Assembly: GCF_022809715.1 (NCBI RefSeq)
Contig: NZ_CP094460.1
Span: 1,612,001-1,676,000, forward strand
Direction of reading: 5' to 3'
Source: Burkholderia pyrrocinia
GTDB taxonomy: Bacteria; Pseudomonadota; Gammaproteobacteria; Burkholderiales; Burkholderiaceae
DNA: 64,000 nt
Notes under the pieces: generated by a model
What the model saw: only the letters and a program-made list of their open reading frames with translations
Told to the model about the DNA's origin: nothing
Database searches by the model: none
In this document: positions 9,370-18,541 of the stretch, in pieces
How the letters are laid out: the number at the start of each line of letters is the position of its first letter
Numbering within the stretch: the stretch's first letter is position 1
Made by a program: the position numbers and the translations under genes

Positions 9370-10695
9370 ATGACTGCTCTTGACGCGGCCGCAGGCCGCT
9401 CGCCCGCCGCGCCCGCCCATTCGGCCGAACTCGACCGCACCTACAAGAAAGTGTTCTGGCGCATCGTGCCGTTCCTGATGCTCTGCTACGTGGTCGCGTA
9501 TCTCGACCGCGTGAACGTCGGCTTCGCGAAGCTGCAGATGTCGCAGGATCTCGCATTCAGCGAAACCGTGTTCGGCCTCGGCGCGGGCATCTTCTTCCTC
9601 GGCTACTTTCTGTTCGAACTGCCAAGCAACCTGCTGATGCACCGCCTCGGCGCGCGCATCTGGATCGCGCGGATCATGATCACGTGGGGCCTGCTGTCCG
9701 CGCTGTTCGCGTTCGTGAAGACGCCGACGCAGTTCTACGTGCTGCGCTTCCTGCTCGGCCTCGCGGAAGCCGGCTTCTACCCCGGCGTGATCCTGTACCT
9801 CACGTACTGGTTCCCGTCGCACCGCCGCGCGAAGATCATCGCGGTGTTCATGTCCGCGATCCCCGTATCGGGCATCTTCGGCAATCCGCTGTCGGGCTGG
9901 ATCATGGAGCGCTTCCACGGCGGCTCGGGCTTCCACGGCTGGCAATGGATGTTCATGATCGAAGCCGTGCCGGCCGTGCTCATCGGCATCGCGACGATCC
10001 TGTATCTCGACAACAGCATCCGCGGCGCGAAGTGGCTCGACGAGCGCGAGAAGCAGCTCCTCGAAGACGAAATCGCCGCGCAGCCGCAGGAACAGCAGCA
10101 GCACGGCCATTCGCTGAAGGCCGTGTTCTCGGACCCGCGCATGTGGTGGATGTCGCTGATCTACTTCGCGTTCGTCACGGGCCAGTACGGCCTCACGTTC
10201 TGGATGCCGACGCTCGTGAAATCGACCGGCATCACCGATACGCTGCAGATCGGCCTGCTGTCCGCGATCCCGTTCGTCGTCGCGATCGTCGTGATGAACC
10301 TGTTCGGTCACAGCGCGGACAAGCGCCGCGAACGCCGCTGGCACCTGATCGTGCCCGCGCTGATGGGCGCGGTCGGGTTTGCGGTCGCCGCGTCGTACTC
10401 GCACAATACGGTGGTGTCGATCGTGTTCCTGTCGCTCGCGGCGGGCGGCGTGCTGACCTGCGCTCCGCTGTTCTGGTCGCTGCCGACCGCGTTCCTCGCG
10501 GGCTCCGCGGCCGCGGCCGGGATCGCGATCATCAACTCGATCGGCAACCTCGCCGGTTTCGCGAGCCCCTACGTGATCGGCTACCTGAAGGACGCCACGC
10601 ACAGCACGTCGTCCGGCATGTACGTGCTGGCGGCGATGCTCGTGATCGGCGCGATCGCCGTGTGGCTCACGCCCGCGAAACTCGTGAACCGCTGA
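9370..10695 (+). CDS. MFS transporter, anion:cation symporter family (likely tetronate uptake)
   Basis: 441-residue major facilitator with 12 predicted membrane segments and features of the ACS/phthalate-permease family: YLDRVNVGFAK after helix 1 and the RFLLGLAEAGFYPG segment. A GGAG site precedes the ATG. It lies between otnC and otnI on the same strand after a 121-nt gap, so import of threonate or erythronate is the natural inference; substrate cannot be read from sequence. An outward charged loop rich in Gln and Glu splits the two six-helix halves. Confidence 0.85.
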   Translation: MTALDAAAGRSPAAPAHSAELDRTYKKVFWRIVPFLMLCYVVAYLDRVNVGFAKLQMSQDLAFSETVFGLGAGIFFLGYFLFELPSNLLMHRLGARIWIARIMITWGLLSALFAFVKTPTQFYVLRFLLGLAEAGFYPGVILYLTYWFPSHRRAKIIAVFMSAIPVSGIFGNPLSGWIMERFHGGSGFHGWQWMFMIEAVPAVLIGIATILYLDNSIRGAKWLDEREKQLLEDEIAAQPQEQQQHGHSLKAVFSDPRMWWMSLIYFAFVTGQYGLTFWMPTLVKSTGITDTLQIGLLSAIPFVVAIVVMNLFGHSADKRRERRWHLIVPALMGAVGFAVAASYSHNTVVSIVFLSLAAGGVLTCAPLFWSLPTAFLAGSAAAAGIAIINSIGNLAGFASPYVIGYLKDATHSTSSGMYVLAAMLVIGAIAVWLTPAKLVNR

Positions 10696-10771
10696 GTTGC
10701 CGAGCCGCTGAGCCACCATTCGACGCGGGGCGCGGTATGCCCCGCCCCATTCATTCACAGGACCCGCTGCC

Positions 10772-11548
10772 ATGCCACGCTTCGCCGCCAACCTCTCGAT
10801 GATGTACAACGAGCACGCGTTCCTCGAACGCTTCGCCGCTGCCGCCTACGACGGCTTCAAGGCCGTCGAGTACCTGTTCCCGTACGACTTCGCGGCCGAG
10901 GACATCCGTGCACGCCTCGACTCGCACAACCTCGAACAGGCGCTGTTCAACGCGCCGCCGGGCGACTGGGCCGCGGGCGAACGCGGCATCGCGTCGCTGC
11001 CGGGCCGCGAGGACGAATTCCGGCGCGGCATCGACCAGGCGCTCGACTATGCGCGCGTGCTCGGCAACAAGAAGCTGCACGTGATGGCCGGCATGGTCGC
11101 GCCGGGCGCCGACCGCGCACGCCATCGCGACACCTACCTGTCGAACCTGCGGCATGCGGTGCAGGCAGCCGCCCCGCGCGGCGTCACGATCCTGATCGAG
11201 CCGATCAACCAGCGCGACATGCCCGGCTATTTCCTGAGCCGCCAGGACGACGCGCAGGCGATCTGCGCGGAAGTCGGCGCGCCGAACCTGAAGGTGCAGT
11301 TCGACTGCTACCACTGCCAGATCGTCGAAGGCGATCTCGCGATGAAGCTCAAGCGCGATTTCGCGGGCATCGGCCACATCCAGATCGCGGGCGTGCCCGA
11401 GCGCCACGAGCCGGATCTCGGCGAACTCAACTACCCGTATCTGTTCGAGCTGATCGACGCGCTCGGCTACGACGGCTGGATCGGCTGCGAATACCGCCCG
11501 AAGGCCGGCACGTCGGCCGGCCTCGGCTGGCTCAAGCCGTACCTGTGA
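10772..11548 (+). CDS. otnI: 2-oxo-tetronate isomerase (hydroxypyruvate isomerase family)
   Basis: 258-residue TIM-barrel protein of the Hyi/xylose-isomerase-like superfamily. Metal ligands can be seen in [15 protein letters not shown] (Glu), [13 protein letters not shown] (Asp, His) and IGCEYRPK (Glu). In this gene context it should convert 2-oxotetronate (from LtnD) to 3-oxotetronate, the substrate of OtnK. Glyoxylate-linked hydroxypyruvate isomerase is the close alternative, but no glyoxylate carboligase gene is nearby. Confidence 0.88.
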   Translation: MPRFAANLSMMYNEHAFLERFAAAAYDGFKAVEYLFPYDFAAEDIRARLDSHNLEQALFNAPPGDWAAGERGIASLPGREDEFRRGIDQALDYARVLGNKKLHVMAGMVAPGADRARHRDTYLSNLRHAVQAAAPRGVTILIEPINQRDMPGYFLSRQDDAQAICAEVGAPNLKVQFDCYHCQIVEGDLAMKLKRDFAGIGHIQIAGVPERHEPDLGELNYPYLFELIDALGYDGWIGCEYRPKAGTSAGLGWLKPYL

Positions 11549-11576
11549 TTCCCGTATTCCCCAGAGGATAAAGAAC

Positions 11577-12548
11577 ATGAAAGTACTGATCACCGGCGGC
11601 GCCGGCTTTCTCGGCCAGCGTCTCGCGCGCAAGCTGCTCGAGCGCGGCGAACTGACCGGCCTCGACGGGCGGACCAGCAAGATCGACGAGCTGGTGCTGC
11701 TCGACGTCGTCAAGGGCAGCGATTTCGGCGATGCGCGTGTGACGTCGATCGTCGGCGACATCGCCGATCGCGCGGTGCTCGAAAGCGCGATCGACACGCA
11801 GACCGGTGCGATCTTCCACCTCGCGGCGATCGTCAGCGGGCAGGCCGAAGCCGATTTCGATCTCGGCATGCGGATCAACCTCGACGCATCGCGCACGCTG
11901 CTCGAAGTGTGCCGCGCCCGCGGCCACCAGCCGCGCGTCGTGTTTACGAGCTCCGTCGCGGTGTACGGCGGCGCACTGCCCGACGTCGTGCAGGACGACA
12001 CCGCGCTGAACCCGCAATCGTCATATGGCGCCGAGAAGGCGATCGCCGAACTGCTGCTGTGCGACTACGCGCGGCGCGGCTTCGTCGACGGCCGCGTGCT
12101 GCGGCTGCCGACCATCAGCGTGCGGCCCGGCCGCCCGAACGCGGCTGCTTCGTCGTTCGCGAGCGGCATCATCCGCGAGCCGCTGAACGGCGAGGAAAGC
12201 GTGTGCCCGGTACCGGGTTCGACGCGGCTGTGGCTGCTGTCGCCGCGCGGCGCGATCGAAGCGCTCGTCGCGGGCTGCGAGATCGACAGCGCGAAGCTCG
12301 GCAACAAGCGCGTGATCAACCTGCCCGGCCTGTCGGTGTCGGTCGACGAGATGATCGAAGCGCTGCGCGAAGTCGCGGGCAACGACGTCGTGAAGCTGAT
12401 CCGCCATGCGCCCGACGAGCGCGTCGAAAAGATCGTCGGCAGCTGGCCGGGCCGCTGGGACACGACGCGCGCGGAAGCGCTCGGGCTGAAGGGCGACACG
12501 TCGTTCGCGGACGTGATCCGCAGCCATATCGCCGACGAACGGCGCTGA
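11577..12548 (+). CDS. denD: D-erythronate dehydrogenase (SDR family)
   Basis: 323-residue extended short-chain dehydrogenase/epimerase: NAD-binding GGAGFLG at 7-13 and catalytic YGAEK (YxxxK). A GAGG site lies before the ATG. DenD oxidises D-erythronate at C2 or C3 to an oxotetronate, feeding OtnI/OtnK. Its presence beside ltnD suggests the cluster handles both stereoisomers. It ends the cluster; hpnL lies convergent. Confidence 0.85.
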   Translation: MKVLITGGAGFLGQRLARKLLERGELTGLDGRTSKIDELVLLDVVKGSDFGDARVTSIVGDIADRAVLESAIDTQTGAIFHLAAIVSGQAEADFDLGMRINLDASRTLLEVCRARGHQPRVVFTSSVAVYGGALPDVVQDDTALNPQSSYGAEKAIAELLLCDYARRGFVDGRVLRLPTISVRPGRPNAAASSFASGIIREPLNGEESVCPVPGSTRLWLLSPRGAIEALVAGCEIDSAKLGNKRVINLPGLSVSVDEMIEALREVAGNDVVKLIRHAPDERVEKIVGSWPGRWDTTRAEALGLKGDTSFADVIRSHIADERR

Positions 12549-12559
12549 TTCACGCGCCG

Positions 12560-12603
12560 CGCTGCGTCGGCCGATACGTGCCCGCCCGGGCACGCACGCA
12601 GCG
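12560..12603. terminator. nested inverted repeat between convergent denD and hpnL
   Basis: An inner hairpin (GTGCCC/GGGCAC around 12578-12593) lies inside an outer pair CGCTGCGT (12560-12567) and ACGCAGCG (12596-12603). Its position in the 68-nt gap between convergent genes suggests a shared bidirectional terminator, although there is no U-tract. Confidence 0.4.
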
Positions 12604-12616
12604 TCGTCGGGCCGCG

Positions 12617-13705
12617 TCAGCGCGGCCTGGCGGATTCCCCGATGCTCGGCGACGCGCGCTTCGTGCCGCCCTGCCGGTTCGCCGAACCGGCCGCCCACTG
12701 CCACGCCAGCAAGCCCGGCAGATAGAACAGCAGATCGCGCACGCGGCGGGCGCCGGCCAGCGCGAGACAGGTCGGCGCGTCGAACCCGAGCAGCCCGCCG
12801 ATCAGCACGAACCCGCCCTCCTGCACGCCCAAACCACCCGGCATCACGAACGCGATGCTGCTCACGAGCTGGATCAGTGCCTCGATCGCGAGCGCCTGCG
12901 CAAAGGTCGGATCGGCGCCGAGGAAGTAAAGCGCGAGCCAGATTTCCAGCGCATAACCCGCAAACTGCAGCGTCTGCCAGATCCCCAGATAGCGCACGAC
13001 GATGCCGGTCTTTCTCCAGATCATCCGGATCGACTGATCGGTGCGTGCCGATTCGCCGACCAGCGCGACCACCTTGCCGCTCGTGATCCGGTTGACCGCG
13101 CGCATCGCGCGCTCGAACGGCCGCGCATGCTGCACCAGCGCGAACAGCAGCAGCACCGGAACCAGCGCCGCCATGCCGATGGCGAGGTGCGCGGCCACCT
13201 GCGCGGCGTCGGACGATACGTGTTCGAGCACGTAGCCGATCGCGATCAGCGCGAACACCAGCTGGCTGATCAGCGTGAGCTGCATGTCCGCGACGAGGCT
13301 GGCCACGATGGTCGCCGGCCGCACGCCCGCCTGCCGCAACAGCCCGAACGACACGATCTCGCCGCCGATCCGCGCGACCGGCAACAGCCCGTTGATCGAT
13401 TCGCGGATCCACACGAGCTTCAGCATCGCCCCGAACGACGGCCGGCGCGGGCCGCGGATCAGCATCCGCCAGTCCCACGCATTCGCGAGCATCGGCAGAA
13501 CGTGGGCCAACGCGGCGACGAGCAGCCCGGCGCCGGCGACCCGCAGCCGATGCAGGATCTCCAGCGGATGCTCGCGCCAGATCAGCCACACCGCGAGCGC
13601 CAGCCCGGCCAGCGCCGCCGCGCGTCCCGCATGTCGCAGCCGTGCGTCGTGACGCGCGGACACGCGTTCCGCGTCGGCGTTGGCGGTGTTCGTCTGCGTC
13701 GTCAT
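12617..13705 (-). CDS. hpnL: HpnL-like membrane protein (UPF0104 / lysylphosphatidylglycerol-flippase-like family)
   Basis: 362 residues with about eight hydrophobic segments, of the PF03706-type family to which hopanoid-associated HpnL belongs. It shows the family pattern of an arginine/glutamate-containing segment (IRESINGLLPVARIGGE) and the late FVMPGGLGVQEGGFV segment. Start and stop of hpnI overlap by ATGA, so the pair is co-translated. Role is uncertain: it may move or position a glycosylated hopanoid or another lipid across the inner membrane. Confidence 0.78.
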   Translation of the reverse strand: MTTQTNTANADAERVSARHDARLRHAGRAAALAGLALAVWLIWREHPLEILHRLRVAGAGLLVAALAHVLPMLANAWDWRMLIRGPRRPSFGAMLKLVWIRESINGLLPVARIGGEIVSFGLLRQAGVRPATIVASLVADMQLTLISQLVFALIAIGYVLEHVSSDAAQVAAHLAIGMAALVPVLLLFALVQHARPFERAMRAVNRITSGKVVALVGESARTDQSIRMIWRKTGIVVRYLGIWQTLQFAGYALEIWLALYFLGADPTFAQALAIEALIQLVSSIAFVMPGGLGVQEGGFVLIGGLLGFDAPTCLALAGARRVRDLLFYLPGLLAWQWAAGSANRQGGTKRASPSIGESARPR

Positions 13706-14871
13706 GATTCACCCGCCGGCGACAGCAAGCCTTCCCGGTCGACGCGAAAGCGCGTGCCGCGCCAGACGACGTGCGACGAGAAGAAGCTCGCCACGAAGAC
13801 CATGAACTGCAGCAGATCGACGAACGGCAGCCAGAGGGCGCCGCGCAGGCCGGCGCAGGTCGCACGGCTCGTTTTCAGCATCAGCAGCGCCCGCGCGGCC
13901 AGCGCCGCGACCGTCAGCCAGCAGGCGGCCGACGTACCGCCGGAGAACAGCACGGCCAGCAGCGCGAGCGGCACCGGGTGCATCAGCACCGACCCGGCAT
14001 GACCGAGCCGGTCCGCCGCGCGAATCGTGCAACTCCAGCGCAATTCGTGCGCATACAACTTGGCGAACGTCTCTTCGACACAGGCATGCCCGACGACGAA
14101 CGGCGGGATGACGACCTGCGCGCCCACCTGCCGCACCGCTTCGCCGAGCGCGTGATCCTCGGCCAGGTGATGCGCGAAACGCGCGAGCCCGCCGATGCGT
14201 TCGAGCGTCGCGCGCGTGATCGCAATCGTCTGTCCAAAGCATGGCCGTGCACGCCCGATGAAAAGCCCGGTAATCACGCCGGGCAGGAAATGGTAATTCG
14301 TCATCGCGACGGCGACGCCAGGCCAGAAGCCCGGCGACGCGACACCGCGATACACGCTCGTCACGATACCGACTTCCGGCTGCTGTAGCGCGCCGACGAC
14401 CGCACTCAAATAATCGCGCCCGACCAGCACGTCGCTGTCGGCAAGACAAAGCACCGAATGCTCCGCATGTTCGAGCATGTTGACGAGATTCGCGACCTTG
14501 CGGTTCGGCCCGTACAGCCGCGCATCGGCGACGACCTTGATGTTCGCGTCCGGATAGCGCGCGCGCAGCGTCTCGACGGCCGCGAGCGCCGCGTCGCCCG
14601 CATCGTGCACGCCGAACAGGTGCTGGACCGGCCCCGGATAATCCTGCACGAAGTAGCTTTCGAGATGCTGTACGAGATCCCATTCGTCGCCGTGCAGCGG
14701 CTTCGCGACGGTGACGCCCGGATAATCGCGCGGCACCGCCGCCGCCCGGGAAAAGAACCTGCCGACCAGCACGCTGGCCGTGATCGTGTAGGCAATGCCC
14801 AGCAACACGCCCAGCCCGCAGACGATCGACAGTGCCCCGGCCAGCGCGTGCAGCACATGCAGCAAAACCAT
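13702..14871 (-). CDS. hpnI: HpnI-type hopanoid glycosyltransferase (GT21-like)
   Basis: 389 residues from ATG 14871, chosen over the upstream 14916 because GGAGA precedes it and MVLLHVLHALAGALS forms a natural first membrane helix. The GT2/GT21 core shows CLADSDVLVGRDYL (DxD-like), AEDHALGEAVR and the HELRWS version of the (Q/R)xxRW motif, then C-terminal membrane segments. HpnI adds N-acetylglucosamine to bacteriohopanetetrol in hopanoid-making bacteria. No hpnK, hpnJ or squalene-hopene cyclase gene lies in the window. Confidence 0.82.
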   Translation of the reverse strand: MVLLHVLHALAGALSIVCGLGVLLGIAYTITASVLVGRFFSRAAAVPRDYPGVTVAKPLHGDEWDLVQHLESYFVQDYPGPVQHLFGVHDAGDAALAAVETLRARYPDANIKVVADARLYGPNRKVANLVNMLEHAEHSVLCLADSDVLVGRDYLSAVVGALQQPEVGIVTSVYRGVASPGFWPGVAVAMTNYHFLPGVITGLFIGRARPCFGQTIAITRATLERIGGLARFAHHLAEDHALGEAVRQVGAQVVIPPFVVGHACVEETFAKLYAHELRWSCTIRAADRLGHAGSVLMHPVPLALLAVLFSGGTSAACWLTVAALAARALLMLKTSRATCAGLRGALWLPFVDLLQFMVFVASFFSSHVVWRGTRFRVDREGLLSPAGES

Positions 14872-14922
14872 GCTTCTCCCCAGTGGTGACCCGTACGACC
14901 GCAACCGGCCGCGCACGCGGGA

Positions 14923-15273
14923 TCACCCGTGCACGCTGCCGTATCGATTCCCGTTGAGCCGGATATGAAGGACGACCAACCGACGGTACGCGCAATCAGA
15001 TGACACAACTACCGTACGGCGATCGATTCCGGTCACGCGCACGTATCCGCACGCGACTGCGGCCCTGAACGCCGCATCGGCAAGCTTGCGGGCCGAAAGG
15101 ATCGCGGTCGCAACCGCGACGACGATCCACGCGCGAAATGTCATCGTCGTGAAAAACGCCTCGGGTACGCGCAATGCAAGCAGCGAAACCAGCACGAAGC
15201 ACTGAACGAACATGCCGGCCAGCGCGGCGATCAGCAGGTGGGCGCGCCATCGCTCGATCGTCGAGGGTGCCAT
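14923..15273 (-). CDS. small membrane protein of unknown function
   Basis: 116 residues with two hydrophobic segments (about 12-33 and 46-62), then a basic cytoplasmic-type tail. I do not recognise a family. A strong GGGAGG ribosome site lies about ten nt before the ATG, which supports reality. It is upstream of hpnI on the same strand, 51 nt away, so it may be the first gene of that operon. Confidence 0.55.
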   Translation of the reverse strand: MAPSTIERWRAHLLIAALAGMFVQCFVLVSLLALRVPEAFFTTMTFRAWIVVAVATAILSARKLADAAFRAAVACGYVRVTGIDRRTVVVSSDCAYRRLVVLHIRLNGNRYGSVHG

Positions 15274-15441
15274 GAAGAATGAACCTCCCGTGCGGGCGAC
15301 CCGGATCGATTTGAAATCAAACTGAAGGGTCGCGGATTCGTGGGCCGCTGCATTCGGTCCGTGCCGAACGCCGCAAACCCGGGTCGGGGTCAGGGGGGAG
15401 AAATGTCGAGGCCGATAGTAGCGGGAATGCCGGCCGCAAAC

Positions 15442-15458
15442 CTTAAGCGTTCTTCAGA
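15442..15458. promoter_or_regulatory. candidate tandem response-regulator box upstream of the two-component operon
   Basis: CTTAAG (15442-15447), five bases, then TTCAGA (15453-15458). This matches the 11-bp-spaced tandem half-site layout of PmrA/QseB boxes, with a good first and a poor second half. It lies about 95 nt before the response-regulator start, consistent with autoregulation. Confidence 0.4.
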
Positions 15459-15552
15459 ATCGGACGATGTTTGAGATCGCTCAATTACAATCGGTTGCCT
15501 TGCACGCACAGTCGGGCTCGTACAATCGCATACACCTGCACGCGAATCGACC

Positions 15553-16212
15553 ATGCGACTCCTCCTTGTTGAAGACGACGACCTGATCGGCAGCGGCCTC
15601 GAGGTCAGCCTGAGCCAGGCCGGCTATCACGTCGACTGGCTGCGCGACGGCCACGCGGCCGCCGCGGCGCTCGCGACGACGCGCTTCGCGCTCGTCGTGC
15701 TCGATCTCGGCCTGCCCGGCAAATCGGGAACGGAACTGCTGCGTGCGTTGCGCGATGCGGGCGATACGGTCCCCGTGCTGGTTCTGACCGCGCGCGGCAC
15801 CGTCGCCGACCGCGTGCGCGGCCTCGACGACGGCGCGGACGACTATCTCGCGAAACCGTTCGAACTGTCCGAGGTGCTCGCCCGCTGTCGCGCGCTCGTG
15901 CGCCGCTCGCAGGGCCGCGCCGGCGACGAGATCGTATGGCGCGACATCACGATCGACCTGACCGCTCACACGGTGACACGCGATGCATCGCGCATCGCGC
16001 TCACCGCACGCGAATGGGCGATCCTGGTTCAGCTCGTCAGCCACCCGGGCAGCCCCCAGTCGCGCGCGCGTCTCGAGGACGGCCTGTACGGCTGGCAGGA
16101 AGGCATCGAAAGCAATGCGATCGAGGTCCATATCTCGAACCTGCGCAAGAAGCTCGGCGCGGAATTGATCCGCACCGTCCGGGGTATCGGCTACGTCGTC
16201 GACGCGCCATGA
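15553..16212 (+). CDS. OmpR-family response regulator (QseB/PmrA-like)
   Basis: 219 residues. The receiver domain has the acidic pocket VEDDD at 7-11, the phospho-acceptor Asp51 in VVLDLGLPG and the KP pair in YLAKPFEL. The C-terminal winged-helix DNA-binding domain ends with LRKKLGAELIRTVRGIGYVV. It overlaps the sensor kinase gene by ATGA. QseB and PmrA families cannot be separated by eye. Likely targets are its own operon and the b561 gene downstream, both preceded by tandem TTAA boxes. Confidence 0.93.
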   Translation: MRLLLVEDDDLIGSGLEVSLSQAGYHVDWLRDGHAAAAALATTRFALVVLDLGLPGKSGTELLRALRDAGDTVPVLVLTARGTVADRVRGLDDGADDYLAKPFELSEVLARCRALVRRSQGRAGDEIVWRDITIDLTAHTVTRDASRIALTAREWAILVQLVSHPGSPQSRARLEDGLYGWQEGIESNAIEVHISNLRKKLGAELIRTVRGIGYVVDAP

Positions 16213-17672
16213 TCTCGCGGTCGATACGACGCCGCGTGTCGGCGATGGCGCTCGGCTGCGTCATCGTCGTGTGGATCGTCGCCGTGTTCGGCAGCTTCCG
16301 GCACGCCACGCGCGAGATCGGCGAATGGGAAGACGCGCGCCTCGTCGAGTATGCGTCGCTGCTCGTCGGTCTGTCGCCGGCCGACCTCGCCCGCCTCGCC
16401 CGCTTTCCGCCCGACGCGCGTGTCGAACTGGCGCTCGGCGAATCAAGATCGGGCTCCGACAACGACGGCGATCGCCTGCCGCGCGACATGCTGTTCGAGG
16501 TGCGCGACGCGCAGAACCACGTCGTCGCATCGAACCTGCCGGCCGACGCCGCCGGCCTGCCCGATGCACGCGAACCGCGCGGCGCCCCTCGGACGATCGT
16601 CATCGGCGACACGCAATGGCGCACGCATACGCTGCGCGACAACCCGTCGGGGCGATGGATACGCGTGATGGAAACGCTCAACACGCGCAGCGACCTGGCG
16701 ACCGGCATCGCACGCGGCATCGTGTTGCCGCTGATCGTCGCGCTCCCGGTGCTGGCGCTCCTCCTCTGGTACCTGATCGGACGCAGTCTCGCGCCGTTGA
16801 AGACGCTGTCGACGCTGATCGGCGCACGCGATGCGCGATCGCTCGAACCGCTCGGCATCGCCACCGTGCCGGAGGAAGTGCGCACGCTGGTCGACGCGAT
16901 CGACCGACTGCTGGCGAGGCTGCGGCAATCGATCGTGCGCGAGCGCGCGTTCACGTCCGACGCGGCGCACGAACTCAAGACGCCGCTGGCCGCGATCAAG
17001 GTTCAGGCCCAGGTCGCGATCGCGACCGACGATCCTGCGCGCAAGCAGCTGGCGATGCAGCGCGTCGTGCAAGGCGTCGACCGCAGCGCGCGTCTCGCCG
17101 AACAGTTGCTGCTGCTCGCGCGGCTCGACGAATACGAACGCATTCCGACGCGCGCCGTCGTCGTCCGCGAACTCGTCGACGCCGCCGTCGATCGCCATCT
17201 CGCGAAGGCATCGGACAAGACCATCGACATCGTGACCGGGGATGTATCCGAACGCGCGATCGATGCCGATCCGATCCTGATCGGCATCCTGCTCGACAAT
17301 CTCGTCGACAACGCGATCAAGTACGGCCGCCGCGGTGGCCGCATCGAGCTCGGCGTGCACGACGATGGCGCGCTGCAACGCATCGTCGTGCGCGACGACG
17401 GGCCAGGCGTCGCTCCCGGCGAACACGAACGGCTCGGCGATCGCTTCTATCGCGGCAGCGGTACGCAATCGCCCGGCAGCGGGCTCGGGCTGTCGATCGT
17501 CACGCGCATCGCGCAATACTTCGGCGGCACGGTGCAGTTCGAGCCCGGCATCGGCGGCCAAGGCCTTGGCGTCGTGGTCGCGCTGCCGTCGGCGAACGCG
17601 GCCGGATCGATGCCGCACAGTGCGCCGGCCGGCGAACACGACGATCGATCGCGCGCGATGCCGGGTGCTTAA
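16209..17672 (+). CDS. sensor histidine kinase (QseC/PmrB-like)
   Basis: 487 residues. Membrane segments lie at about 13-31 and 169-191, enclosing a periplasmic sensor of about 137 residues. A short HAMP-like region follows, then the DHp box with phospho-accepting His254 in FTSDAAHELKTPLAAIK. The catalytic domain has N (DNLVDNAIKYG), D (VVRDDGPGV) and GSGLGLSIV boxes. Its ligand is unknown. The stop codon TAA forms part of the tandem box preceding the next gene. Confidence 0.93.
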   Translation: MISRSIRRRVSAMALGCVIVVWIVAVFGSFRHATREIGEWEDARLVEYASLLVGLSPADLARLARFPPDARVELALGESRSGSDNDGDRLPRDMLFEVRDAQNHVVASNLPADAAGLPDAREPRGAPRTIVIGDTQWRTHTLRDNPSGRWIRVMETLNTRSDLATGIARGIVLPLIVALPVLALLLWYLIGRSLAPLKTLSTLIGARDARSLEPLGIATVPEEVRTLVDAIDRLLARLRQSIVRERAFTSDAAHELKTPLAAIKVQAQVAIATDDPARKQLAMQRVVQGVDRSARLAEQLLLLARLDEYERIPTRAVVVRELVDAAVDRHLAKASDKTIDIVTGDVSERAIDADPILIGILLDNLVDNAIKYGRRGGRIELGVHDDGALQRIVVRDDGPGVAPGEHERLGDRFYRGSGTQSPGSGLGLSIVTRIAQYFGGTVQFEPGIGGQGLGVVVALPSANAAGSMPHSAPAGEHDDRSRAMPGA

Positions 17673-17684
17673 CGTTTCGTTAAG
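17668..17684 (+). promoter_or_regulatory. candidate PmrA/QseB-type box before cytochrome b561
   Basis: CTTAAC (17668-17673), five bases, GTTAAG (17679-17684): two TTAA-core half-sites exactly 11 bp apart, as known for PmrA and QseB boxes. The site starts inside the kinase stop codon, 58 nt before the b561 start, with an AT-rich possible -10 (TATAAA, 17708-17713) downstream. Confidence 0.55.
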
Positions 17685-17741
17685 GATTCGCCCGTAGAAT
17701 TCGCCGATATAAACGATTCCCGCCATTCGTCAGGAGTTTTC

Positions 17742-18269
17742 ATGCCCACGCCCGCCCGATATGACGCAGTTGCACGCTTTCTTCACTGGCTGATCGTGAC
17801 GCTGGTCGTCGCGCAATATGCGATCGGCTGGACGATGCCCGAAGTGCATCGCGATACGCAACCGATCGGCCTGATCGCCGCGCACCTGATCGTGGGTACC
17901 GCGTTGCTCGCGGCAATGGCTTGCCGCGTGCTGTGGCGCGCGACGCATCGTCCGCCCGCGAGCGACCTGCCGCCCGCGATGCGCGCGCTGTCCGGCGTGA
18001 CGCATTTCGCGCTCTACGCGCTGCTGATCGCGGTGCCGCTGCTCGGCTGGATCAACGCATCGTCGCGCGCCTGGGCCGTCACGCTGGTCGGTGTCGTCCC
18101 GTTGCCGGCGCTGTCGGCGGTCGGCTCCGGATTCGGTCATGCGATGGGCGACGTGCACGGCATCCTTGCATGGGTACTGTTTGCCGGCATTTGCCTGCAC
18201 GTGGCAGCCGCGCTGGCGCACCGCTTCGTGCTGCGCGATCAGGTCGCGCAACGCATGATGCCGTGGTGA
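17742..18269 (+). CDS. cytochrome b561 family protein
   Basis: 175-residue four-helix membrane cytochrome b561 (CybB type). Probable haem ligands are histidines in FLHWLIV (helix 1), IAAHLIVG (helix 2) and the final helices (DVHGILAW, CLHVAAALAH). These proteins pass electrons between quinol and periplasmic acceptors, possibly superoxide. It follows the two-component system by 69 nt with its own candidate box, so it is likely a regulon member. Confidence 0.92.
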   Translation: MPTPARYDAVARFLHWLIVTLVVAQYAIGWTMPEVHRDTQPIGLIAAHLIVGTALLAAMACRVLWRATHRPPASDLPPAMRALSGVTHFALYALLIAVPLLGWINASSRAWAVTLVGVVPLPALSAVGSGFGHAMGDVHGILAWVLFAGICLHVAAALAHRFVLRDQVAQRMMPW

Positions 18270-18311
18270 TCGTCGCGCCCCTGTTTCAGCACACCATCCC
18301 ATTGCCGGCAT

Positions 18312-18331
18312 GAACCGGATTGTTCCGGTTC
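18312..18331. terminator. perfect 8-bp hairpin downstream of cytochrome b561
   Basis: GAACCGGA and TCCGGTTC pair around a TTGT loop, 42 nt after the b561 stop codon. No U-tract follows on either strand, so termination is possible but not certain. Confidence 0.35.
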
Positions 18332-18541
18332 GCGACATCGCCTGCCCTCCTGTTCATCGCGCGATCAACCTGCCGACCCATCGGGACCGGTTGAAGAGAT
18401 GATCGCGACGCCGCGCGAAGCGGCGTGCGATGAGCGGCATGGCGGCAGGCGCCCTTCGGCCACGTCGAGCGGCGCGCAGCGCACGCGGATTACCGTACCG
18501 CGAACACGACAGCCAGAAGCCACACGCGTACATATCGACAC

